From contig JAEUJW010000039.1 of the NCBI GenBank assembly GCA_016793465.1, positions 186,001-250,000 of the forward strand: DNA of 64,000 nt, read 5' to 3'. This stretch comes from Myxococcales bacterium (lineage in GTDB: Bacteria > Myxococcota > Polyangia > Nannocystales > Nannocystaceae). The translations under genes were made by a program, and so were the position numbers. This document shows, piece after piece, positions 1 through 9,358 of this stretch; the stretch's first letter is position 1; each line of letters opens with the position of its first letter. The notes under the pieces are model-generated. The model saw only the letters and a program-made list of their open reading frames with translations, did no database searches and had not been told where the DNA came from.

Positions 1-690
1 TCGCCGGCGCACGTGGTGGCCGACGCCGAGGCGAGCCTGCGGCGGCTGAAGCTCGACGTGATCCCGCTGCTGCAGGTGCACTGGCCGTGCGAGCTCGGCA
101 CGCCGATCGCGGCGACGCTGGAGGCGCTGGCGGGGCTGCAGGCGGCGGGCAAGGTGCGGCACGTCGGGCTGTGCAACTACGACGTCGCGGGGCTGCGGGC
201 GGCGCTGGCGACCGGGGCGGCGATCGCGGGCCTGCAGACGCCGGTGTCGATGGTGCGGCGTGAGTTTTTCGATCGAGGTGGCCTGCGGGACATGGTCGTG
301 GAGACAGGTCCGAACGGACAGCCGGTGCAGCGGCTGGGGGTGCTCGCGTACGAGACGCTGTGTCGGGGGCTGCTGGCGGGGGCGTACCTCGAGCGGCCGC
401 CGGAGTTCGCGGACGCTGACGTGCGGGCGCGCGACGTGCGGTTCAGAGGGGCCGCGTGGCAGCGGATCCGCCGGCTGGGGCGAGCGCTCGGCACGGTCGC
501 GGAGCGGATCGAGGTGCCGGCGGCGGCGCTCGCGATCGCGTGGGTGCTGCGGCAGCCGGGCGTCAGCGTGGCGGTGGTCGGGGCGCGCTCGCCGATGCAG
601 GTGCAGGCGCACGCGCACGCGCCGGGGCTGCTCGCGCACGCTCGCGTGTGGCAGGCGCTGGGGCCGCACGTCGACGCGTGTCGACCGTGA
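1..690 (+). CDS. aldo/keto reductase family protein, 5' truncated by the window edge
   Basis: The reading frame is open from the first base and ends in TGA, giving 229 visible residues. The family reduces aldehydes and ketones with NAD(P)H in the cytoplasm; the substrate cannot be told. The visible part carries the barrel strand with VHWP (the family's catalytic His region), then GKVRHVGLCNYD, which matches the family's GKVRxIGxSNF strand. Near the end GVSVAVVGARS matches the nucleotide-binding C-terminal part. The N-terminal strands with the catalytic Asp, Tyr and Lys lie upstream of the window. An exported Hcp-like gene follows after about 55 bp, with its own TACACT element between (702-707), so the two need not share a transcript. 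Confidence 0.85.
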   Translation, partial: SPAHVVADAEASLRRLKLDVIPLLQVHWPCELGTPIAATLEALAGLQAAGKVRHVGLCNYDVAGLRAALATGAAIAGLQTPVSMVRREFFDRGGLRDMVVETGPNGQPVQRLGVLAYETLCRGLLAGAYLERPPEFADADVRARDVRFRGAAWQRIRRLGRALGTVAERIEVPAAALAIAWVLRQPGVSVAVVGARSPMQVQAHAHAPGLLAHARVWQALGPHVDACRP

Positions 691-745
691 CGGCGGCGGA
701 GTACACTGCGGCGGCGCCGGTGTGGTCGGCGCAGGAGTGATGGTG

Positions 746-1294
746 ATGCGCAAGCCGCGAGTGTTCGTCCTGGCCGCCATGCTGTCCGCCGCCGTGCTCG
801 TCCCGACGAGCGAGGCGCAGGCGGCGCTCAACGCCTACCTCAAGCTGAAGGGCCAGAAGGTCGGCGAGATCAAGGGCAGCGTGACCCAGAAGGGCCGCGA
901 GGGCGCGATCAAGGTGATCGCGGTGTCGCACGAGATCGTGGCGCCGCGCGACCCGGCGTCGGGTCTGCCGACCGGCAAGCGCCAGCACAAGCCGTTCGTG
1001 TTCACCCTCGAGATCGACCGCTCGACGCCGCAGCTGCTCGGCGCGCTCGCCGGCAACGAGAAGCTGCCGGCGGTGGTGTTCGAGATGGGCGGCGGCAAGG
1101 ACGGCGCGGCGCTCTACAAGATAAATCTAATCAACGCTTCGATCGCGTCGTTCGAGTACGTGACGCTCGACGACAGCAACACCGCGGCGATCAGGCTGAC
1201 GCTGACGTATCAGAAGATCGAGTGGCAGTGGGTGCCGGAGGGGATCACCGGCGCGGACGACTGGGAGTCGCCGGTCGTCAAGAAGTCGCTGTAG
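746..1294 (+). CDS. Hcp-like (type VI secretion tube) protein with an N-terminal signal peptide
   Basis: The product is 182 residues. AGGAG at 733-737 lies 8 nt before the ATG at 746, better spacing than for the in-frame ATG at 740. Residues 1 to about 27 form a Sec-type signal peptide (basic start, AAMLSAAVLV core, AQA before the mature part). The rest resembles the Hcp/TssD fold: YLKLKGQKVGEIKG at the start, FTLEIDRSTPQLLGAL in the middle, INASIASFEYV near the end. Classic Hcp forms hexameric rings of the T6SS tube and is loaded from the cytoplasm without a signal peptide, so export through Sec is odd. No other type VI gene is in the window. It may be a secreted Hcp-fold protein rather than a tube subunit. 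Confidence 0.75.
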   Translation: MRKPRVFVLAAMLSAAVLVPTSEAQAALNAYLKLKGQKVGEIKGSVTQKGREGAIKVIAVSHEIVAPRDPASGLPTGKRQHKPFVFTLEIDRSTPQLLGALAGNEKLPAVVFEMGGGKDGAALYKINLINASIASFEYVTLDDSNTAAIRLTLTYQKIEWQWVPEGITGADDWESPVVKKSL

Positions 1295-1306
1295 CCGCGC
1301 GGGCGG

Positions 1307-2458
1307 CTAAAAGTGGTAGTCGAGCTGGTAGCCGACGCACTCCAGCATGTCGACGTTCTCGACCTTCATCCACACCTCGGCGGCGTCGTCGAGGCCGGAG
1401 CAGTTGAGGCCGGGGGACACGTTACCCGTGCCGCAGCAGCCCTTCTGGCCGCCGGGGGCCATGTCGGGGTCCTCGTCGGCGTTGCAGGTCACGCTGGTGG
1501 TGCCGCTGAGGCACTGGAAGTACACGCACAGGCGGGCGTTCATGCCGGCGGTGACGACGCGGGTGGGGTCGACCACGTAGGGGAACACGTCGTCGCCGGT
1601 GAAGGTGTACCAGTCGACGTCGCCGGGGCCGTCGAGGACCGGGCAGAGGAAGCCGCCGGTGCTGTCGTTGTCGCTGATGTTGCCGATGTCGTGCGCGGTC
1701 GGCTGGGTGTCGTTGGCCTCGGTGTTGGACTCGTCCTCGCACGTCTCGTCGACCTGCTTGCAGGCCCGGCACTCGGCGTCGTCGTGGCAGAACATGCTGC
1801 CGCCGGGGCCGCAGAAGGTGTTGGTCGGCTTGGGCACGAACGCGGGCTCGCCGGCGTCGCAGGTGTCCTGCGTGCACTCGACGGTGTCGTCGGGGAGGTC
1901 GAGGTCGTCGGCCACGAACACCACCTCGCCGGCGTCGCACGCGGTCTGCTTGCAGTCGCCGGCGGTGTCGGCGGGCGGGTCGTCGGCGGGCACCATCTTC
2001 ACCGCGCCGCCCTCGCAGACCGGGGTGACGCAGTCGTCCGGCGCGTCGCTCGGAGGGTCGTCGGCGGGGATGTCCTTGCTGCCGCCGGCGCCGTCGCACA
2101 CCGGGGACACGCAGTCGTCGGGGTCGTCGGGCAGCGGCGTGTTCTCCTCGAGGTCGCGCAGGCCGCAGGCGCCGGCCTCGCAGGTCGCCTCCTGACACGG
2201 GCCGGGCGGCGGCGGGCACTGCGAGGCGTCGCTGCACTCGGCGGGCGGGGCGGTGTCGTCGGTGGTGGCCTCGGCGGTGGGGGTGCCCTGGGTGCCGCCG
2301 GTGTCGTCGGGTTCGCCGGTCGTCGGTGGTTGCGCGGACGTCGTGGCGTCGGCGGTCGGATCGGGGGTGGTCGTGCCGGTCTCGCCGCCGGGGTCGGCGG
2401 CGTCGCCACAGGCGGCCAGGAGCACGAGCGCGAGGCTGGTCCAGAGGGGACGGGTCAT
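1307..2458 (-). CDS. Cys-rich repeat lipoprotein with a PPC-like C-terminal domain
   Basis: The product is 383 residues, starting at the ATG at 2458, where MTRPLWTSLALVLLAAC forms a signal peptide with lipobox LAAC. A Thr/Pro/Asp/Gly/Glu linker of about 50 residues follows. Residues of roughly 90-215 hold repeated modules of about 30 residues built as Asp-Asp-Cys-x3-Val-Cys followed by an acidic stretch. A C-terminal part of about 150 residues has GDVDWYTFTGDD, which resembles bacterial pre-peptidase C-terminal (PPC) domains, and several more Cys. It is probably a surface lipoprotein held by disulfides; its role is unknown. It lies downstream of DUF6178 on the same strand, 108 bp away. Confidence 0.8.
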   Translation of the reverse strand: MTRPLWTSLALVLLAACGDAADPGGETGTTTPDPTADATTSAQPPTTGEPDDTGGTQGTPTAEATTDDTAPPAECSDASQCPPPPGPCQEATCEAGACGLRDLEENTPLPDDPDDCVSPVCDGAGGSKDIPADDPPSDAPDDCVTPVCEGGAVKMVPADDPPADTAGDCKQTACDAGEVVFVADDLDLPDDTVECTQDTCDAGEPAFVPKPTNTFCGPGGSMFCHDDAECRACKQVDETCEDESNTEANDTQPTAHDIGNISDNDSTGGFLCPVLDGPGDVDWYTFTGDDVFPYVVDPTRVVTAGMNARLCVYFQCLSGTTSVTCNADEDPDMAPGGQKGCCGTGNVSPGLNCSGLDDAAEVWMKVENVDMLECVGYQLDYHF

Positions 2459-2566
2459 GTCGACATGGCAGCAGGTCGGCGGGACGATCGCCACCGGGAA
2501 CCGATCACACTGTGGCGATCGGCACGCGGGCGCGTTCGCGCGGCTGCGTGGGACCTGTCCCCGGGG

Positions 2567-4324
2567 TCAGGTCTGTGCGGTCAGGCCGGTCTTCAGCCAC
2601 ACGCCGACCCGTTGCACCGTGAGCAGCGAGCCGACGCGCGCGAGGTCGACGCGGCCGTCGTCGTCGCGCTCGACGGCGCCGAGCTCGACCTCCAGGCGGG
2701 TCAGCAGCGGCGCGAAGGCCTCGGCCTGCTGCGGGGCGCCGATCGCCAGGCAGCGGGCCCGCAGGTCGTGCGAGATCGCCGGCGTGAGGCGGCCGTCGCG
2801 GAGCAGGTGGTCGGCGGCCCAGGCGAGATCGCCGGCGGTCAGCGGGGCCAGCGGGCCCTTCGAACCGGGGAGGTGCGCATGCACGATCGCGGTGCGCACG
2901 AGGTCGCCGAGGGTGAGGCGCTCGGGCTCGTCGACGCGGGTGACCCAGGCGGGGTCGATCGCGTAGCCGGTGAACGCGAGGGCCGCGAGCGCGCCCGCCT
3001 GGGCGATCAGCTCGGTCGCGCGGGCGAGGTCGCGGAGGCCGGCGATCGGGCGCACCGCGTTGCTGGTGGTCTCGAGCGGGAGCTCGGGGTACCAGCGGGA
3101 CAGCGACTCGAGCGCGGGGCCCCACGGGCGATCGAGGAGGGAGCCGATCGTCTTGACCGACACGCGGCCCTCCTTGTGCAGCGCGAGGGCGGCGCGGCGC
3201 AGCTTGTCGAGCGGGCCGTAGCCGACGCGGAACACGCCGCGCAGGCCGATCGCGGCGATGCGTCCGGCGAGCAGGGCGTCGACCTCGGCGGGGTCGGCGA
3301 CGCCGGTGGCGAGCAGCTCGAGGCCGAGGCCGACGGTGGCCTCGGCCTGGTGGAAGGCCCGCTCCTGCAGCTTGGCGTCGCCGGGTTCGAACCGCTGGGC
3401 GGCCATCAGCTCGTTGACGAGCAGGGTGAACTCGCGGGCGCGCTCGCCTTGCTGGGCCGGCGTGAGCGCGGCGAGGGCGCGGCGCAGGAGGCCGGCGCGC
3501 AGGCCGAGGCCGACGAGGCTGTGGCCGGAGGCGGCGGGGGGCGGCGCGGCGGGGGGCGGCGCGGCGGCCTCGCGGGCGGACTTGACGTCGAGCGGGCGGA
3601 GCAGGCGCATGGCCTCCTCCCAGGCGACGAACCCGAGGTCGGCGAGCCGGCCGCTGCGCCAGCGCAGCAGGTCCTCCTCGAGCATGGCCGGGAGGGCGCC
3701 GCGCAGCGAGTGGATCAGGCTGCGCGCGAGCTCGAGGTCGTCGGCGTAGACGCGGTCGAGGATGTGGATCACGCGGTGGCCGACCTCGGTGTCGGGCACC
3801 GCGAGCAGGAAGAACCCGTCGGGGGTCTCGTGGGTGACCAGGGACTCGACGGCGCGGGCGGCCTCGTCGCGCTGCTCCTCGTCGTCGGGGTCGAGCGGGA
3901 ACACCGAGGTGCCGGGCAGCAGCGCGGCGGTCCACAGCTCGGGGTCCATGTCGGTGACGAGCTCGGCGAGGGCGCCGCGCGGCTTGTCGGCGGCGGCGTA
4001 GGTGTCGACCACGGCCTGCAGCCACAGGCGCGCGCGGTCGATGTCGAGGCGATCGCGGCGCCAGGCGTCGAGGTCGAACAGGGCGGTCAGCTGCTCGGGC
4101 GTGGCGTGGGGGAGCACGAGCTCGAGGCGGCCCTCGGCGTGCAGCGAGCGGGTGATGGCGACGAAGCTGGTGGCCGGCAGGGCGGGCACCAGCTCGTGGA
4201 GGTCGTCGCGCAGCTCGAGCGCGGTGGGCGCTTGCTCGAGGGCGCGGAGGTCGGTGGTGTCGAGTCGTGGTGCGTCCGGGACGGCGGGTGCGGCGGTGCG
4301 GGCGTTGTCTTCCGGTGCGGTCAC
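2567..4324 (-). CDS. DUF6178 family protein
   Basis: The product is 585 residues with a GTG start at 4324. The start is supported by a TACCCT element on this strand (4332-4337), 7 nt before it, and by the divergent tilS. The protein is mostly helical with many Leu/Arg/Glu stretches and a Pro/Ala hinge near residue 250 (AAPPPAAPPPAASG). It matches what I recall of DUF6178, a family of unknown function in myxobacteria and related groups. No enzyme motif is visible. The stop codon lies inside a dispersed palindrome (2553-2572). Confidence 0.75.
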   Translation of the reverse strand: MTAPEDNARTAAPAVPDAPRLDTTDLRALEQAPTALELRDDLHELVPALPATSFVAITRSLHAEGRLELVLPHATPEQLTALFDLDAWRRDRLDIDRARLWLQAVVDTYAAADKPRGALAELVTDMDPELWTAALLPGTSVFPLDPDDEEQRDEAARAVESLVTHETPDGFFLLAVPDTEVGHRVIHILDRVYADDLELARSLIHSLRGALPAMLEEDLLRWRSGRLADLGFVAWEEAMRLLRPLDVKSAREAAAPPPAAPPPAASGHSLVGLGLRAGLLRRALAALTPAQQGERAREFTLLVNELMAAQRFEPGDAKLQERAFHQAEATVGLGLELLATGVADPAEVDALLAGRIAAIGLRGVFRVGYGPLDKLRRAALALHKEGRVSVKTIGSLLDRPWGPALESLSRWYPELPLETTSNAVRPIAGLRDLARATELIAQAGALAALAFTGYAIDPAWVTRVDEPERLTLGDLVRTAIVHAHLPGSKGPLAPLTAGDLAWAADHLLRDGRLTPAISHDLRARCLAIGAPQQAEAFAPLLTRLEVELGAVERDDDGRVDLARVGSLLTVQRVGVWLKTGLTAQT

Positions 4325-4331
4325 GCGGGGC

Positions 4332-4341
4332 AGGGTATCAT
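4332..4341. promoter_or_regulatory. overlapping divergent -10-like elements between DUF6178 and tilS
   Basis: The sequence agggtatcat reads as TACCCT on the minus strand (4337 to 4332), 7 nt before the DUF6178 GTG. On the plus strand it reads as TATCAT (4336-4341), 12 nt before the tilS GTG. The two elements share the central TA. No clear -35 is visible. This is inferred from position and from the same arrangement at many other genes here. Confidence 0.45.
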
Positions 4342-4353
4342 CGCGGGCAACCC

Positions 4354-5382
4354 GTGCCAGCGCGCCACCCCAGCATCGCCACGGCCCTCGGCCACGTGCG
4401 TTCGGCCCTCGCGCAGGTCGGCGTGAGCGAGCCGCCGCGGATCCTCGTGGCGTGCTCGGGCGGGGCCGACTCGACGGCGCTGCTCGGGCTGCTGGCGACG
4501 CTCGCGGACAGCGACCGGCTGACGCTGACGGTCGGGCACGTCGATCACGGGCTGCGGGCGGCCTCGGCGGACGAGGCGATCCACGTGGCGCGGCTGGCCG
4601 AGCGGCTGGGGCTGGCGTCGCGATCGACGCGGCTGGCGCTGGCGCCGGGGCCGGGCCTGCCGGCGCGGGCCCGCGACGCCCGGCGCGAGGCGCTGCGCGA
4701 GCAGGCGGCGAGCTGCGGGGCGACGGTGATCGCCCTCGGGCACACGCAGACCGATCAGGCCGAGACGGTGCTGATGCACGCGACCCGCGGCGCCGGGCTC
4801 GCCGGGCTGGCGGCGATGGCGGTGTTCGAGGCGCCGTGGCTGCGGCCGCTGCTGGCGATCCCGCGGGAGCACACGCGGGCGCTGGCGCAGCGGCTGGGCC
4901 TGGCATTCGTCGACGACCCGAGCAACCTCGACCTCGGCCACCCGCGGGTGCGCATGCGCGAGCAGGTGCTGCCGGCGCTGCGCCGCGAGAACCCGCGGGC
5001 CGAGGCGGCGCTGGCCGGGCTGGCGGCCCACGCGGCGGAGGCCGAGGAGGCGCTCGAGGCGTGGGCTGCGCGCGAGGCGGCGGCGCGGCGCGAGGGGCCG
5101 GGCCGCTGGTCGACCGCGGGGCTCGCGGGGCTGCCGCGAGCGGTGCGCACGCGGGTTCTGCGGCGGATCTGCGGCGAGTCCGGGGTCGACCTCGGCGGAC
5201 TGGGCCACGCGACGATCGCGGCGATCGACCGGGCCGTGGGCGAGCGGGCCGTGAACGCGCCGTCGGCCGCCGCGGGGCCGCGCGCGTGGGATCTGCGGCC
5301 CGGCCGGCGGCTGCGCCTGGATCATCGCCGGCTGTGCTTCGAGGCGGCCGAGGTCTCGGACGTCAAGGCCGGCGCTACGTGA
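4354..5382 (+). CDS. tilS: tRNA(Ile)-lysidine synthase TilS
   Basis: The product is 342 residues from GTG 4354. TilS uses ATP and lysine to convert C34 of tRNA-Ile(CAU) to lysidine, so the tRNA reads AUA. The PP-loop signature SGGADS lies about 32 residues in, followed by VGHVDHGLR, by GHTQTDQAETVLM (which matches the family's second conserved block), and by LRPLLAIPRE. The C-terminal part is short and weakly conserved. It is divergent from DUF6178 and followed after 147 bp by ftsH. The tilS-ftsH neighbourhood is common in bacteria, although there hpt often lies between them and is absent here. A later internal GTG at 4396 is a weaker start. Confidence 0.92.
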   Translation: MPARHPSIATALGHVRSALAQVGVSEPPRILVACSGGADSTALLGLLATLADSDRLTLTVGHVDHGLRAASADEAIHVARLAERLGLASRSTRLALAPGPGLPARARDARREALREQAASCGATVIALGHTQTDQAETVLMHATRGAGLAGLAAMAVFEAPWLRPLLAIPREHTRALAQRLGLAFVDDPSNLDLGHPRVRMREQVLPALRRENPRAEAALAGLAAHAAEAEEALEAWAAREAAARREGPGRWSTAGLAGLPRAVRTRVLRRICGESGVDLGGLGHATIAAIDRAVGERAVNAPSAAAGPRAWDLRPGRRLRLDHRRLCFEAAEVSDVKAGAT

Positions 5383-5529
5383 GGCCCTGGCCCCCGAGGG
5401 CCGCGAATTGGCCGGATCGAGCCGGCGGTGCGCCGCCGAGGGGCGCGTACGCTGGCCGGCGCGGGGGTCTTCCGCTATGCTCGCCCATCCGGAGCAGGTG
5501 GACCTCTCAGGGTTCACATCATCTACGCC

Positions 5530-7470
<1,941 letters not shown>

Positions 7471-7486
7471 GACGACGTGCGCACGA

Positions 7487-7526
7487 GACGGCGATCCGCG
7501 CTGGCGGGTCGCCGTCGCCGTTTTTT
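7487..7526 (+). terminator. intrinsic terminator after ftsH
   Basis: A 13-bp stem (7487-7499 with 7504-7516, one G-T pair) with a 4-nt loop is followed by TTTTTT at 7521-7526. An alternative shorter stem, using tcgccgt at 7515-7521, directly abuts the T-run. It lies 17 bp after the ftsH stop and ends that transcription unit. Confidence 0.8.
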
Positions 7527-7576
7527 AATCGGGGTCCGCTCGCAAGGGCTTCGCACGTGGCGTCGCGGCGGGCTGA

Positions 7577-7582
7577 TAGGGT
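7577..7582 (+). promoter_or_regulatory. TAGGGT -10-like element 5 nt before the PHP lipoprotein start
   Basis: TGATAGGGT lies between the ftsH terminator and the ATG at 7588. The same string tgatagggt precedes both paralogous lipoproteins at 49.5 and 50.6 kb. The spacing suggests a leaderless message. Inferred only. Confidence 0.4.
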
Positions 7583-7587
7583 GGGGC

Positions 7588-8682
7588 ATGCGCGCGCTCG
7601 CGGCGGCCTGCTGTCTCGTGGCTTGTGCGGGCCGCTACCCGGCGGCGCACGGGCTGGCCGAGGAGCTGCCCGCGGCCCCGGGGCTGCCGGTCGAGCCGCG
7701 GCAGTGCCTCGTCGCCAACCACGTGCACACGCTGGTGTCGGACCGCTACAGCCACGCGCCGACCGCGGAGAACGCGGCCCACGCGTACAGCCCGGAGGGC
7801 GTGCGCGCGGCCCTGGCGATGTTCACGGCCGACGGGGCCGACGCGGTGGTGCTGGCCGATCACAACAGCGTGGCGGCGAACTTCGATCCCGCGGTGAAGC
7901 ACGCGGAGATCGCGGTCGTTCCGGGCATGGAGTGGACCACGCGCAAGGGGCACGCGCTGCTGCTCGGGTTTCGCATGCACGGGCCGTTCGACGCGATCCT
8001 GCCGCCGCCGTGGCGGTCGCCGGTGCGTCGCGGCGACTTCCTGGCGATGGTGGCCCGCACGCACGCGCGCGGCGGCGTGGTGATCGTGGCGCACCCGCGG
8101 GTGCCGTTTCGGACCTGGCCCGACGACACGTTCGGGGCCGACGGCGTCGAGGTGTGGGGCTTCGATCGGTGGTTCATGCGCAACCGCCAGGCGCTGCGCT
8201 GGTGGCACGAGCGGCTGCGACGCGGCGAGCGGCTGGTGGCGATGGCGGGCACCGATCTGCACCCCGGGGCGTGGCTGCGCAGCCATCGCCATCCGCTGGT
8301 CCGGGTGTTCGCGCCGCGGTGCGACGCGGCGCAGGTGCTCGCCGGGATCCGCCGCGGGCGCGCGGTGCTCGTGCGCGGGGCGAGCACGCCGCGGGTGATC
8401 GTCGGGGTCGAGGGCGCGGGGGCGATCGACTTCGCGGAGGGCGGGCCGGGTGACGTCGTGGCGGCGGAGGACCACGTGGACGTGCAGGTCCGCGTGCTCG
8501 ACGGCGTGGGCGCGACGCTGCGGGTGCTCGGGGCGCACGGCGAGCTGCGAAGCAAGACCGTTGCGAGCAGGGACGACGCGCTGCGCCTGCGGGTGCGCGT
8601 GCGGAGCGGAGAATTCGTGCGCGTCGAGCTGCGCCGCGGACGCGAGCTGCTCGCGCTCAGCAACCCGGTCTACGTGCGCTGA
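7588..8682 (+). CDS. PHP-domain phosphoesterase-like lipoprotein
   Basis: The product is 364 residues. The ATG at 7588 gives a short lipoprotein signal (MRALAAACCLVACAG, lipobox VACA). PHP metal-binding elements are in order: HVHTLVSD, ADHNS, GMEW, AHPR and GTDLHPG. The PHP fold hydrolyses phosphoesters with a cluster of metal ions; exported PHP lipoproteins are of unknown substrate. A C-terminal part of about 90 residues looks like a beta-sandwich. The last 27 codons are the first unit of a degenerate tandem repeat that continues past the stop codon (see 8606-9052). Confidence 0.82.
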   Translation: MRALAAACCLVACAGRYPAAHGLAEELPAAPGLPVEPRQCLVANHVHTLVSDRYSHAPTAENAAHAYSPEGVRAALAMFTADGADAVVLADHNSVAANFDPAVKHAEIAVVPGMEWTTRKGHALLLGFRMHGPFDAILPPPWRSPVRRGDFLAMVARTHARGGVVIVAHPRVPFRTWPDDTFGADGVEVWGFDRWFMRNRQALRWWHERLRRGERLVAMAGTDLHPGAWLRSHRHPLVRVFAPRCDAAQVLAGIRRGRAVLVRGASTPRVIVGVEGAGAIDFAEGGPGDVVAAEDHVDVQVRVLDGVGATLRVLGAHGELRSKTVASRDDALRLRVRVRSGEFVRVELRRGRELLALSNPVYVR

Positions 8683-9052
8683 GCGCGAGACGCGTGCGTC
8701 GCGGAGAATTCGTGCGCGTCGAGCTGCGCCGCGGACTGCTCGCGCTCAGCAACCCGGTCTACGTGCGCTGAGCTCGAGACGCGTGCGGAGCGGAGAATTC
8801 GTGCGCGTCGAGCTGCGCCGCGGAGAGCCGCTGGCGCTCGGCGACCAGGTCCATGTGCGCGGAGCGCAGGGCGCGTGCGGAGCGGAGAGCTCGTGCGCGT
8901 CGAGCTGCGCCGCGGAGGTCCACTGGCGCTCAGCGACCGGGTCCACGTGCGCGGGTCGCAGGACGCGTGCGTAGCGGAGAAATCGTGCGCGTCGAGCTGC
9001 GACGCGCACGCAAGCTGCTCGCGCTCGGCGGACCCGGTCCACGCGCGTCGAT
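8606..9052. repeat. degenerate tandem array made of copies of the PHP gene's 3' end
   Basis: Five copies of a unit beginning gcggagaattcgtgcgcgtc start at 8606, 8701, 8790, 8882 and 8974, so the periods are 95, 89, 92 and 92 bp. The first copy is inside the PHP gene and encodes its C-terminus. The others follow the stop codon. All period lengths equal 2 modulo 3, so each copy is shifted in frame and cannot extend the protein. The later copies diverge progressively (GAATTC becomes GAGCTC or GAAATC). This accounts for most of the 402-bp gap 8683-9084, and no gene is seen in it. Confidence 0.9.
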
Positions 9053-9084
9053 CGCTAGCACCGACGGCGGTGCGCGGGCGTCAC

Positions 9085-9330
9085 TCAGCGCGAGGGCGGG
9101 TGTTTGGCGCCGAACAGCGGGATCTGGAACCGCGGCTCTTTGGCCTCGCCGGCGCGGCGGCGCTTGGCCTCTTCCTCGATCATCGTCTTGATGGCGCCCT
9201 GGCAGCTCCCGCAGCCGGTGCCCGCGAGGGTCGCGTCGCCGACTTCGTCGAGGCAGCGTGCGCCGCGGCGGATGCACATGAGCACTTCGTGCTCCGTCAC
9301 CGCGTTGCACTGACACAGGAGGTACTTCAC
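9085..9330 (-). CDS. bfd: Bfd-like [2Fe-2S] ferredoxin domain protein
   Basis: The product is 81 residues with a GTG start at 9330. It begins with KYLLCQCNAVTE and has GTGCGSCQGAI near residue 42, giving the Cys-x-Cys and Cys-x2-Cys ligands of BFD-type [2Fe-2S] domains. Bacterioferritin-associated ferredoxin feeds electrons to bacterioferritin for iron release. The same domain also occurs in nitrite reductases and other enzymes, so the bacterioferritin role is inferred. The tail (about 25 residues) is charged and likely flexible. It starts 28 bp after recG on the same strand and may be co-transcribed with it. Confidence 0.85.
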   Translation of the reverse strand: MKYLLCQCNAVTEHEVLMCIRRGARCLDEVGDATLAGTGCGSCQGAIKTMIEEEAKRRRAGEAKEPRFQIPLFGAKHPPSR

Positions 9331-9358
9331 GACTCGTGAATAGCGCACGCGGCCGGCG

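Noticed and set aside
746..1294. A type VI secretion cluster
   Set aside because: Only the Hcp-like gene is present. No TssB, TssC, VgrG, ClpV or TssJ-M genes are in the window.
1313..4426. A very long open frame on the plus strand across the lipoprotein and DUF6178 genes
   Set aside because: Repetitive Val/Gly/Ala/Arg composition without motifs; it is the antisense image of two good minus-strand genes, as at many other places in this GC-rich window.
8683..9084. Possible CRISPR array or small coding genes in the repeated region
   Set aside because: The units are contiguous with no spacers of even length, decay progressively and derive from the upstream gene's 3' end. Frames shift between units.
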